Positions 1-5,443 of a stretch of 18,067 nt of DNA are shown here, one piece after another (the stretch's first letter is position 1; each line of letters starts with the position of its first letter). This stretch comes from Candidatus Gottesmanbacteria bacterium (GTDB taxonomy: Bacteria > Patescibacteriota > Microgenomatia > UBA10105 > UBA927). The DNA is taken from contig JACPFZ010000036.1 in NCBI GenBank assembly GCA_016182725.1, positions 1-18,067 of the forward strand, written 5' to 3'. Made by a program: the position numbers and the translations under genes. The notes beneath the pieces were generated by a model. It was not told where the DNA came from. It saw only the letters and a program-made list of their open reading frames with translations, and ran no database searches.

Positions 1-1
1 C

Positions 2-706
2 TTCAATAAGAATGTTATTCTCGCCACCCATCATGTAGCTGTAGCATATAAAATAAACATAGCCTTTTACGCAGGATTTGGGGCCGAAGGATTAGAGGGG
101 TTACGACAGACGAATCACTATCTCAAAGCCCACTATGTAGACATTCCAATCCTAGCCGATTGCAAGCGTTCGGAAATGGGAGAATCAGTAAAAATGCTAA
201 GGCAAGAAATAGTTGATTGGTTAGGATTTGACTGCATCATGATAACTCCATGGTTTGGGTTTGACACAGTAAAGGATCTCTTAAATGATCCATCCTTGGG
301 GGTTTGTATCTTTGTCCACGACAGCAATCCCACAGCAGCCGAATTTCAAGATCTAGAATTGGCCAATGGAAAGCACCTGTATGAAGAGGTAACGGAGCAT
401 GTGGTGAAATCATGGAATGCCAACGGCAATATTTTTGTAGAAGCCGGTGCAACTTATCCAAAACAACTTCGGCGGGTTCGGCAGATAGTGGGTAACAACA
501 TGGTCATTTTGACTGCTGGAATCGGCGCCCAAGGCGGAAAAGCAGAAGATATTATCGGTGTTTTTGGAAAAGACGGAAAACGACTCCTAGTAAATAGTTC
601 CCGTGGTATTATTTTTGCCGGTGAAGGGAAGAGGGATTATTTTGCTGCCGTGCGGGATGCTGCAGTGTTACTTCAGGATCAATTACAACTAATCTCATTA
701 AAATAA
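2..706 (+). CDS. pyrF: Orotidine 5'-phosphate decarboxylase, type 2 (5'-truncated by window edge)
   Basis: Decarboxylates OMP to UMP, the last step of de novo pyrimidine synthesis, in the cytoplasm. The frame is open from base 2, so the first ATG at 176 is internal; 234 residues are visible and roughly 40 N-terminal ones are probably missing. Family landmarks: YKINIAFY (visible codons 16-23, carrying the first catalytic Lys), ADCKRSEMG (52-60, the D-x-K-x-x-D loop), SNPTAAEFQDL, the stretch GNIFVEAGATYP, and the phosphate loop GIGAQGG followed by VNSSRGIIFA. Oddity: the last acidic residue of the DxKxxD loop is Glu (codon 58, bases 173-175), not Asp, and the usual Pro before the phosphate loop is absent (TAGIGAQGG). 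The UMP kinase that acts on its product lies 400 bases downstream. The family call is firm; full activity is not certain because of the substitutions. Confidence 0.9.
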   Translation, partial: FNKNVILATHHVAVAYKINIAFYAGFGAEGLEGLRQTNHYLKAHYVDIPILADCKRSEMGESVKMLRQEIVDWLGFDCIMITPWFGFDTVKDLLNDPSLGVCIFVHDSNPTAAEFQDLELANGKHLYEEVTEHVVKSWNANGNIFVEAGATYPKQLRRVRQIVGNNMVILTAGIGAQGGKAEDIIGVFGKDGKRLLVNSSRGIIFAGEGKRDYFAAVRDAAVLLQDQLQLISLK

Positions 707-764
707 ATGCATGCTTTCTGGTTTTTCCTGATGAAAGAGAATGCCAGACCTCACTACGGGAACA

Positions 765-1007
765 TTACGACTCTTCCCCAATGAGGATTACTGGTTTGCC
801 CGTGAGGCGCTCAAGCGACATCCGCGCCGCGCGAGGATCAATGCCTTCTTGCCGCATAGTTTCCACCTCATCGTGGGAAAAAATAATCCTGTACTGAGGA
901 TCACTTTGGTGGCGCATGGCCTCAAGAAAATGCTGGGAGATTATTGGCGGTGTGTCATTTTCGCCGTCTTGGGCGAGGCAAGAGATAGCTTCGGGACTGT
1001 TTGTCAT
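765..1007 (-). CDS. Small conserved-looking protein of unknown function (80 aa)
   Basis: Not recognised. An 80-residue soluble acidic protein without signal peptide or membrane segment. The sequence looks like a real protein: acidic N-terminus, a middle part FSHDEVETMRQEGIDP that resembles a helix-turn-helix-like or short helical hairpin region, and a C-terminus RLTGKPVILIGEES. It is convergent with pyrF and divergent from the UMP kinase. A good minus-strand promoter (TTGTCA, 17 nt, TATACT with a TG extension) ends about 20 nt before the start codon, which is the main reason for preferring this frame over the overlapping plus-strand frame. The Shine-Dalgarno is weak (AGAAAG). The function is open; the promoter arrangement suggests co-control with the UMP kinase, which is inference. 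Confidence 0.6.
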   Translation of the reverse strand: MTNSPEAISCLAQDGENDTPPIISQHFLEAMRHQSDPQYRIIFSHDEVETMRQEGIDPRAARMSLERLTGKPVILIGEES

Positions 1008-1032
1008 AGTCTTTGTTCTTTCTATTGGGGTG

Positions 1033-1061
1033 AGTATAGCACAACCTCATTTCCTTGACAA
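1033..1061 (-). promoter_or_regulatory. Sigma70-type promoter for the 80-aa gene
   Basis: On the minus strand: -35 TTGTCA (complement of 1056-1061), 17-nt spacer, -10 TATACT (complement of 1033-1038), with TG one base before the -10 (extended -10). The predicted start is near 1026, giving a leader of about 19 nt. The -35 box overlaps the -35 of the divergent UMP kinase promoter by five bases. Confidence 0.6.
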
Positions 1062-1082
1062 ATAGATTGCTTTTGGTACAAT
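1055..1082 (+). promoter_or_regulatory. Sigma70-type promoter for UMP kinase
   Basis: A perfect consensus -35 TTGACA at 1055-1060, a 16-nt spacer and TACAAT at 1077-1082. The predicted transcription start is near 1089, about 40 nt before the UMP kinase start codon. It shares bases 1056-1060 with the -35 of the opposite-strand promoter. Confidence 0.7.
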
Positions 1083-1089
1083 ACCTATA

Positions 1090-1113
1090 AAGCGCAATAG
1101 GGGTGCGCTTTTT
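1090..1113 (+). promoter_or_regulatory. 5'-end hairpin in the UMP kinase leader
   Basis: AAGCGCA (1090-1096) pairs perfectly with TGCGCTT (1104-1110) around a 7-nt loop, and T residues continue to 1113. The stem begins at the predicted transcription start. It could protect the 5' end of the mRNA, or, because a short U run follows, act as a very early attenuator. No Shine-Dalgarno stronger than GGTGAAG is present between it and the ATG. Confidence 0.45.
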
Positions 1114-1128
1114 GGTGAAGCAGTATTT

Positions 1129-1830
1129 ATGAGTTTCGACAAAAACACGTTTGTCCTCTCGCTCGGCGGATCGCTTGTTGTTCCCAACGGCGGCATTGAT
1201 ACCCAATTTTTATCAGATTTTAATACCTTTATCCGAAACAAAGTCTCCTCCAAAAAGAGGAGATTTTTTATTGTGGTGGGAGGTGGAGCTACCACGCGCC
1301 ACTATCAAGAGGCAGCGCGCGTGGTGCGAAAACAGAAGATTGAAGACGTAGACCTCGATTGGTTAGGAATTCATGCCACCCGCCTCAATGCACAGATGGT
1401 CAGAACGATCTTTCAAGATATTGCCGATCCACGCATCCTTAAGCATTACGAAATTATCCTCAAAATTGATGCACCAATAGCAATTGCTGCTGGTTGGAAA
1501 CCCGGGTGGAGCACCGATTACTGTGCAATTACCATATGTCAGGATTATGGCATCAAATCCGCAATTAATATGACCAATGTTGATCAAGTGCATGACAAGG
1601 ATCCGAACAAATTTTCTGATGCCAAGCCGTTGGTTGACGTTTCCTGGAGAAAGTACCGCGCTATGGTTGGGGATACATGGACGCCGGGAATGAATGTGCC
1701 ATTTGACCCCATCGCCAGCAAGCTTGCCGATGAGTTAGGGGTGACGGTTAAAATCCTTAACGGCAAAAACCTCGATAATCTCAGCCGAGCCCTCGACGAC
1801 AAATCATTTGTCGGAACTACTATTCAATAA
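1129..1830 (+). CDS. pyrH: UMP kinase, archaeal-type amino-acid-kinase fold
   Basis: Phosphorylates UMP to UDP with ATP in the cytoplasm. 233 residues, the normal length for a single-domain kinase of this fold. Seen: LSLGGSLVVPNG (10-21, phosphate-binding Gly-rich loop), VVGGGATTRHYQEA (49-62), DWLGIHATRLNAQMV (77-91, UMP-contacting helix), GWKPGWSTDYCAI (122-133), VDQVHDKDPNKF (151-162, nucleotide-binding loop), PFDPIASKLA (191-200). These motifs match the archaeal/CPR branch more closely than E. coli PyrH. The gene lies next to pyrF and has its own consensus promoter, so it is probably made independently. The start at 1129 is the first ATG after the leader hairpin and gives the normal N-terminus. 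An amino acid kinase of other specificity is possible but less likely. Confidence 0.88.
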   Translation: MSFDKNTFVLSLGGSLVVPNGGIDTQFLSDFNTFIRNKVSSKKRRFFIVVGGGATTRHYQEAARVVRKQKIEDVDLDWLGIHATRLNAQMVRTIFQDIADPRILKHYEIILKIDAPIAIAAGWKPGWSTDYCAITICQDYGIKSAINMTNVDQVHDKDPNKFSDAKPLVDVSWRKYRAMVGDTWTPGMNVPFDPIASKLADELGVTVKILNGKNLDNLSRALDDKSFVGTTIQ

Positions 1831-1969
1831 TTATTGCGTTCGCTGATACTTTTTTTGCGCACCCCTCCAACAGGCTTTTTTCTTCTTCAGAATCGAATAT
1901 CGCGGGTAGTAAGTTGCGCAGGAGTGTGCTCGAAAAAGACCAGCTCACTTCGTCTATTTTTTCACTCAT
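1820..1969 (-). CDS. Possible 49-aa small protein between pyrH and recF (uncertain)
   Basis: An open frame of 49 codons that almost exactly fills the gap between UMP kinase and recF on the opposite strand. Its stop overlaps the end of the kinase gene. The translation begins MSEKIDEVSWSF and is acidic with a LLRNLLPAIF segment and an EEEKSLLEG segment, a composition plausible for a small helical protein. No Shine-Dalgarno or convincing promoter precedes it, and a frame of this length can occur by chance, so this is only a candidate. If it is not a gene, the 153-base gap holds nothing but a weak -10-like hexamer for recF. Confidence 0.25.
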   Translation of the reverse strand: MSEKIDEVSWSFSSTLLRNLLPAIFDSEEEKSLLEGCAKKVSANAIIIE

Positions 1970-1971
1970 GG

Positions 1972-1977
1972 TAGAAT
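1972..1977 (+). promoter_or_regulatory. Possible -10 hexamer giving a leaderless recF mRNA
   Basis: TAGAAT lies seven bases before the recF ATG at 1984. If it is a -10 box, transcription would start at or next to the ATG. There is no convincing -35 box and no Shine-Dalgarno, so the assignment is weak. Confidence 0.25.
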
Positions 1978-1983
1978 AGAGCA

Positions 1984-3063
1984 ATGATTCTGACCTCTAT
2001 TGGTCTACAAAATTTTCGCAGTTATCAGAAGCAGACGTTTCAGTTCTCTCCCTATGTCACACTTATTATTGGTCCCAATACGGTAGGGAAGACCAATATT
2101 CTGGAGGGAATTGTCTTTTTGGCAACGGGCAAAAGTTTTCGCGCAGATAGTGATCGGGAAATGATCCGATGGAACGAAGATTTAGCCCGGGTTTGCGCGG
2201 TGGTGAATGAAACGAAGTTGGAAGCTCTGGTGACCGGAGGTGTTATCGGGGGACAAGCAGCGCCGATGAAGAAGTATCTGGTTAACGGTGTGCCTCGCAG
2301 GCTTGTGGATTTTTTAGGGAATCTTCGTACTGTTCTTTTTTGGCCGGAGCATTTGGAGCTTGTGACGGATAGTCCAAGTCTGCGCCGGCGCTATCTTGAC
2401 AGTGTGCTCATCCAGGTAGATTGGGAATATCGGAGAAACTTGCTTTCCTATGAACGGGGCTTGCGGCAGAGGAATTCACTTCTTGAGCGCATTAAGGAAG
2501 GATTTGCACACAGGGGTCAGCTTTTGTTTTGGGATCAGCTCTTGATCCGCGCCGGCGGATATATTACCGATAAACGATCCGCGTTTATTGATTTTATCAA
2601 TAATAGTTATAAAGATTATAAAGATTATAAAAGTTATAGAATTCAATACGATAAAAGCGTGATATCCGAAAGCAGGCTTCTGCAATATAAAGAAGAAGAA
2701 ATTGCGGCCAAAGCGACCTTAGTAGGACCACACAGAGATGATTTTACGATTACGAAATATAACGATTATAAAAATTATAATGATTATAACGGTTATAGAA
2801 ATCTAGCAAAGTTTGGGAGTCGTGGAGAGCAGCGATTGGCAGTGTTGTGGCTTAAGCTTGCAGAACTCGCCTTTATTCAGGGTCAAGTCGGCGAACGGCC
2901 CATTCTTCTGTTGGATGATATTCTTTCAGAGCTGGATCGCGGTCATAGAAAACTGGTTTTCGATCTTATAGCGAAACAGCAAACCGTGATTACTTCAGCC
3001 GATGAAGAAAGTGTACGGATGCTTGGGGGCAGTGATCGTGTTATCATTCACTTATCCAGGTAG
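1984..3063 (+). CDS. recF: DNA replication/repair protein RecF
   Basis: An SMC-like ATPase that helps load RecA at single-strand gaps with RecO/RecR. 359 residues. Walker A GPNTVGKT (30-37), ABC signature region FGSRGEQR (277-284), Walker B LLLDDILSELD (308-318), then the switch region TSADEE. The characteristic LVGPHRDDF before the signature is present. Oddity: two in-frame arrays of 9-nt units encode Tyr-rich tripeptides, at residues 207-218 (2602-2637) and 260-271 (2761-2796). The second lies between GPHRDDF and FGSRGEQR, where RecF normally has a short beta hairpin, so it lengthens a surface loop without touching the ATPase motifs. It is not next to dnaA/dnaN/gyrB as in many bacteria. No Shine-Dalgarno is evident. 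The stop codon lies inside the left arm of a 135-bp inverted repeat. Confidence 0.95.
   Translation: MILTSIGLQNFRSYQKQTFQFSPYVTLIIGPNTVGKTNILEGIVFLATGKSFRADSDREMIRWNEDLARVCAVVNETKLEALVTGGVIGGQAAPMKKYLVNGVPRRLVDFLGNLRTVLFWPEHLELVTDSPSLRRRYLDSVLIQVDWEYRRNLLSYERGLRQRNSLLERIKEGFAHRGQLLFWDQLLIRAGGYITDKRSAFIDFINNSYKDYKDYKSYRIQYDKSVISESRLLQYKEEEIAAKATLVGPHRDDFTITKYNDYKNYNDYNGYRNLAKFGSRGEQRLAVLWLKLAELAFIQGQVGERPILLLDDILSELDRGHRKLVFDLIAKQQTVITSADEESVRMLGGSDRVIIHLSR
2602..2637 (+). repeat. 9-nt degenerate tandem array inside recF (array 1)
   Basis: Four units in phase with codons: AATAGTTAT, AAAGATTAT, AAAGATTAT, AAAAGTTAT. They encode four tripeptides ending in Tyr. Nine bases equal three codons, so copy number can vary without a frameshift. 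Confidence 0.85.
2761..2796 (+). repeat. 9-nt degenerate tandem array inside recF (array 2)
   Basis: Four 9-nt units (AACGATTAT, AAAAATTAT, AATGATTAT, AACGGTTAT), again ending each tripeptide in Tyr. It has the same register and unit as array 1, which lies 123 bases upstream. Confidence 0.85.
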
Positions 3064-3190
3064 TAGAATTTCGACATGCTTAAGTCTTTGCCAAGTAATA
3101 AGCTATCTGGTATTACAGAAATATTGTTTAAAAAGAAAGGATACCGAGATTTCGCCAGCATAAGGCAAAGGTCGAAATTTCACTACCTGG
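3056..3190. repeat. 135-bp imperfect palindromic element between recF and nnrD
   Basis: Terminal arms CCAGGTAGTAGAATTTCGAC (3056-3075) and the inverted 3171-3190 match at 18 of 20 positions. Inner pairs continue the fold: CTTTGCC (3086-3092) with GGCAAAG (3164-3170), and ATCTGGTAT (3105-3113) with ATACCGAGAT (3141-3150, one bulge), leaving an AT-rich loop. The left arm contains the recF stop codon and the right arm ends one base before the nnrD ATG, so the element fills the whole gap and supplies the bases where a Shine-Dalgarno would lie. It has no T run typical of a terminator. It fits a MITE-like or REP/BIME-like element, or a structured RNA; which one cannot be told from one copy. Confidence 0.75.
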
Positions 3191-3191
3191 T

Positions 3192-4091
3192 ATGAAATCA
3201 GTAACCGTTGACGATCTGAAAAAACTGTATCTTCCGCCGCCTACTTCGCACAAGGGGCAAAACGGAAGGCTTTGTATTATTGGCGGCTCGCATCTTTTTC
3301 ATGCCGCAAGTTTGTGGGCACTAACCGTTGCCTCCCGCATTGTAGATCTTGTTCACTATTCATCTGTGCCGGAAAACAATACGCTTGTAGAGAAGATAAA
3401 AAGCGAATTCCGTGATGGTATTGTGGTGCCGCGAAGCGATCTTGATGCGTACATTGAAGAAGATGACGTCATTCTCATTGGCCCGGGCATGACCCGTTCG
3501 TCGCTTCGCTCCTCAGGGCAAGCCCGCATTGGTAGTTTACGAGAGCTAGAACAGATTCATGATGAAGGGCTGCTGACCGCGGCCTTAACCAATTATTTAT
3601 TGGCAAAATATCCGCAGAAGCAGTGGGTGATTGACGCAGGAGCATTGCAGATGATGGATGTTTCCCTCATTCCCAAAAACGCAATTTTGACCCCTCACCA
3701 TGGAGAGCTTGAAGGACTTACGTCAAGAATGAAGAATTATGATTTACGAATTACGAATAAAACTATAGAAAAACAGGTGGAAGAGTTCGCAAGGGAATAC
3801 CAATGCATTATCCTTCTCAAGGGACCAATAGATATTATGTGCTCATCAGCTGAATGTCGCGAGGTCGTTGGCGGCAACAGTGGCATGACGAAGGGGGGGA
3901 CCGGAGACGTATTGGCCGGACTGGTTGCGGCATTGGCATGTAAAAATGACCCATTTTTAGCGGCCATTGCAGGAAGTTTTATCAATAAAAAAGCAGGAGA
4001 CGCGCTCTATAGCAGGGTTGGACCCTTTTTTAATGCGTCAGATCTTGCCAATCAAATTCCGCGGACGATGAAGGAACTCTTAATCCCCTAG
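3192..4091 (+). CDS. nnrD: ADP-dependent NAD(P)H-hydrate dehydratase
   Basis: Repairs damaged NADHX/NADPHX by ADP/ATP-dependent dehydration; cytoplasmic, ribokinase-like fold. 299 residues corresponding to the C-terminal half of two-domain YjeF/Nnr proteins; no epimerase domain is attached. Motifs: HKGQNGRLCIIGGS (20-33), LIGPG (95-99), VIDAGAL (146-152), ILTPHHGEL (165-173), ILLKG (207-211), GNSGMTKGGTGDVLAG (228-243, catalytic Asp and anion hole). Two stretches look inserted: TRSSLRSSGQARIGSL (101-116) and KNYDLRITNK (181-190); the latter is encoded by a 7-nt array. The start codon directly follows the right arm of the palindromic element and no Shine-Dalgarno is visible, so translation may depend on the upstream recF message or on the element. 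Confidence 0.9.
   Translation: MKSVTVDDLKKLYLPPPTSHKGQNGRLCIIGGSHLFHAASLWALTVASRIVDLVHYSSVPENNTLVEKIKSEFRDGIVVPRSDLDAYIEEDDVILIGPGMTRSSLRSSGQARIGSLRELEQIHDEGLLTAALTNYLLAKYPQKQWVIDAGALQMMDVSLIPKNAILTPHHGELEGLTSRMKNYDLRITNKTIEKQVEEFAREYQCIILLKGPIDIMCSSAECREVVGGNSGMTKGGTGDVLAGLVAALACKNDPFLAAIAGSFINKKAGDALYSRVGPFFNASDLANQIPRTMKELLIP
3734..3760 (+). repeat. 7-nt degenerate array inside nnrD
   Basis: Units GAATTAT, GATTTAC, GAATTAC, GAATAAA. The 13-mer GATTTACGAATTA at 3741-3753 recurs identically at 10741-10753 inside the endoQ gene. Confidence 0.75.
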
Positions 4092-4123
4092 TATTTCCCG
4101 CATTTATCTGCTATAAGGGAGAT

Positions 4124-5170
4124 ATGTATTCCCCGAAATTTACGATTTCTTCAAAAATCCTTACGAATATTGGACGTATTGAAGCAGCACGCGAAGTTAT
4201 TGACAATGCGCCACTCGTTCCTGCATGGGAAGCGCGGTTCCGTGAAGAGGCGATTGTCCGCACCGTTCATCATGGGACCCACATCGAAGGCAACGAGTTA
4301 AATATTGCCGAGGCGGAAAAAGTCCTTGCAGGACATACGATTGCGGGCCGGGAACGCGATATTCAGGAAGTCCTCAATTACCGCAATGTGTTAAAGTTCA
4401 TTGAATCCTATGGAGAGTCAACGGTGAGTCAGGACGTCTTGAAACATATTCACGAGCTTACGACATTCCGCGTCCTTAGTGAAGAACACATCGGTACGTT
4501 TCGCAAAACTCAAGTGGTGGTGAAAAACAGCGCAACCGGAGAAATTACTTTTCGTCCGCCGCCTGCCATAGAAGTGCCGTTTCTTTTGAGCTCTTTCCTT
4601 GAATGGGTAAACGCGACGCCTCCTGACAGTATGCATCCTGGTTTAAAAGCCGGAATAACGCATTATGAAATCGTGCGCATCCATCCGTTTCTTGACGGCA
4701 ACGGCAGGGTAGCCCGAACCATCGCGACCCTCATCCTTTTCAAGGGTGGCTATGATATCAAACGATTCTTTTCGCTTGAAGAGTACTATGACCGGGAGCC
4801 TATGCGCTATTACGAATCGCTCCAGAAGGCAAGCAGCGACAGTGGTGATCTGACTGCCTGGCTGGAATACTTTACGGAAGGGTTGGCTATTGAGTTTACG
4901 CGGATTAAAGAAAAGGTGAAATCACTCTCTACGGACTTAAAGCTCAAAAAGTCCTTCGGGGGACAGCAGATGGCTATTTCCGAACGCCAGATCAAACTCA
5001 TTGAGTTTGTTCAGGAAAACGGATTTTTGCAAAATAAGTCCTTTTTTGAACTCTTCCCCATGATTTCCGAGGATACGGTCTTGCGAGAATTGAAAGATCT
5101 TATTAAAAAGGGTATAGTGAAAAAAGAGGGATCTACCAAAGGGGTCAGGTACGTGCTTCGCACACAATAG
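4124..5170 (+). CDS. Fic-domain protein with C-terminal winged helix
   Basis: Probable AMP transferase of the Fic/DOC superfamily, modifying a protein target in the cytoplasm. 348 residues. N-terminal helical region with the autoinhibitory helix motif THIEGN (inhibitory Glu55), Fic core with HPFLDGNGR (187-195; catalytic His187, anion-binding Gly-Asn-Gly-Arg), and a C-terminal winged-helix domain (about 285-345) with DTVLRELKDLIKKGIV as the recognition region. This order (inhibitory helix, Fic, wHTH) is common in bacterial class II Fic proteins. The inhibitory helix is in cis, so no separate antitoxin is needed and none is seen beside it. Start supported by GGGAG five bases upstream. An extended -10 (TGCTATAAG, 4109-4117) just before the ATG may mean it has its own promoter. 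The target is unknown. Confidence 0.88.
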   Translation: MYSPKFTISSKILTNIGRIEAAREVIDNAPLVPAWEARFREEAIVRTVHHGTHIEGNELNIAEAEKVLAGHTIAGRERDIQEVLNYRNVLKFIESYGESTVSQDVLKHIHELTTFRVLSEEHIGTFRKTQVVVKNSATGEITFRPPPAIEVPFLLSSFLEWVNATPPDSMHPGLKAGITHYEIVRIHPFLDGNGRVARTIATLILFKGGYDIKRFFSLEEYYDREPMRYYESLQKASSDSGDLTAWLEYFTEGLAIEFTRIKEKVKSLSTDLKLKKSFGGQQMAISERQIKLIEFVQENGFLQNKSFFELFPMISEDTVLRELKDLIKKGIVKKEGSTKGVRYVLRTQ

Positions 5171-5174
5171 AATC

Positions 5175-5253
5175 CGACAAATACTACAAATGCCACAAAT
5201 CCGATAAATGAATAATTTGTAGTATTTATAGTATTTGTTGAATTTGTAGTATT
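5175..5253. repeat. Inverted pair of 9-nt-period arrays between fic and the 61-aa gene
   Basis: The left half reads in 9-nt steps (GACAAATAC, TACAAATGC, CACAAATCC, GATAAATGA) and the right half in the reverse sense (AATTTGTAG, TATTTATAG, TATTTGTTG, AATTTGTAG). AATACTACAAAT at 5180-5191 is the exact inverse of ATTTGTAGTATT at 5215-5226 and again at 5242-5253. The array fills the 87-base gap up to the next start codon. No terminator or Shine-Dalgarno is visible in it. Confidence 0.8.
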
Positions 5254-5257
5254 AAAC

Positions 5258-5443
5258 ATGGATTTAAGTGGCCCAGGGATTACGTACGTGTTTCTTATTA
5301 TCCCCACCATCTTTGCGTTGGTTGTGGTGGGACAGGGGATGGTAAAAATAACAAAGAAAGAAGGGGATGGACCGATTATTGCGCTGGTTGGGTGTGGATT
5401 TTTGGGGCTTATCGCTCTTGCCTACTTTTTCTTCATACGATGA
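5258..5443 (+). CDS. Small two-helix membrane protein, unknown function (61 aa)
   Basis: Not assigned to a family. Two hydrophobic segments (about residues 8-27 and 39-59) separated by a short charged loop KITKKEGDGP, consistent with a small inner-membrane hairpin protein with both ends outside and the basic loop inside. Its stop overlaps the ligase start as ATGA, so it is probably translationally coupled to the ligase and in the same transcript. The overlap is the best evidence that it is a gene. No Shine-Dalgarno precedes it; the repeat array occupies that space. Confidence 0.65.
   Translation: MDLSGPGITYVFLIIPTIFALVVVGQGMVKITKKEGDGPIIALVGCGFLGLIALAYFFFIR

Noticed and set aside
741..1058. 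Plus-strand open frame of 105 codons downstream of pyrF
   Set aside because: It overlaps the minus-strand 80-aa gene, which has a good promoter and more protein-like composition; the plus frame has no Shine-Dalgarno and runs across the divergent promoters.
1984..3063. recF as marker of a replication origin
   Set aside because: No dnaA, dnaN or gyrB neighbours and no cluster of DnaA-box-like sequences seen in the flanking gaps.
3056..3190. Palindrome as a simple intrinsic terminator of recF
   Set aside because: The arms are 20 bp apart by nearly 100 bases, no T run follows, and the right arm touches the next start codon.
4124..5170. Fic protein as toxin of a two-gene toxin-antitoxin system
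   Set aside because: The inhibitory helix is in the same polypeptide and there is no small partner gene beside it.
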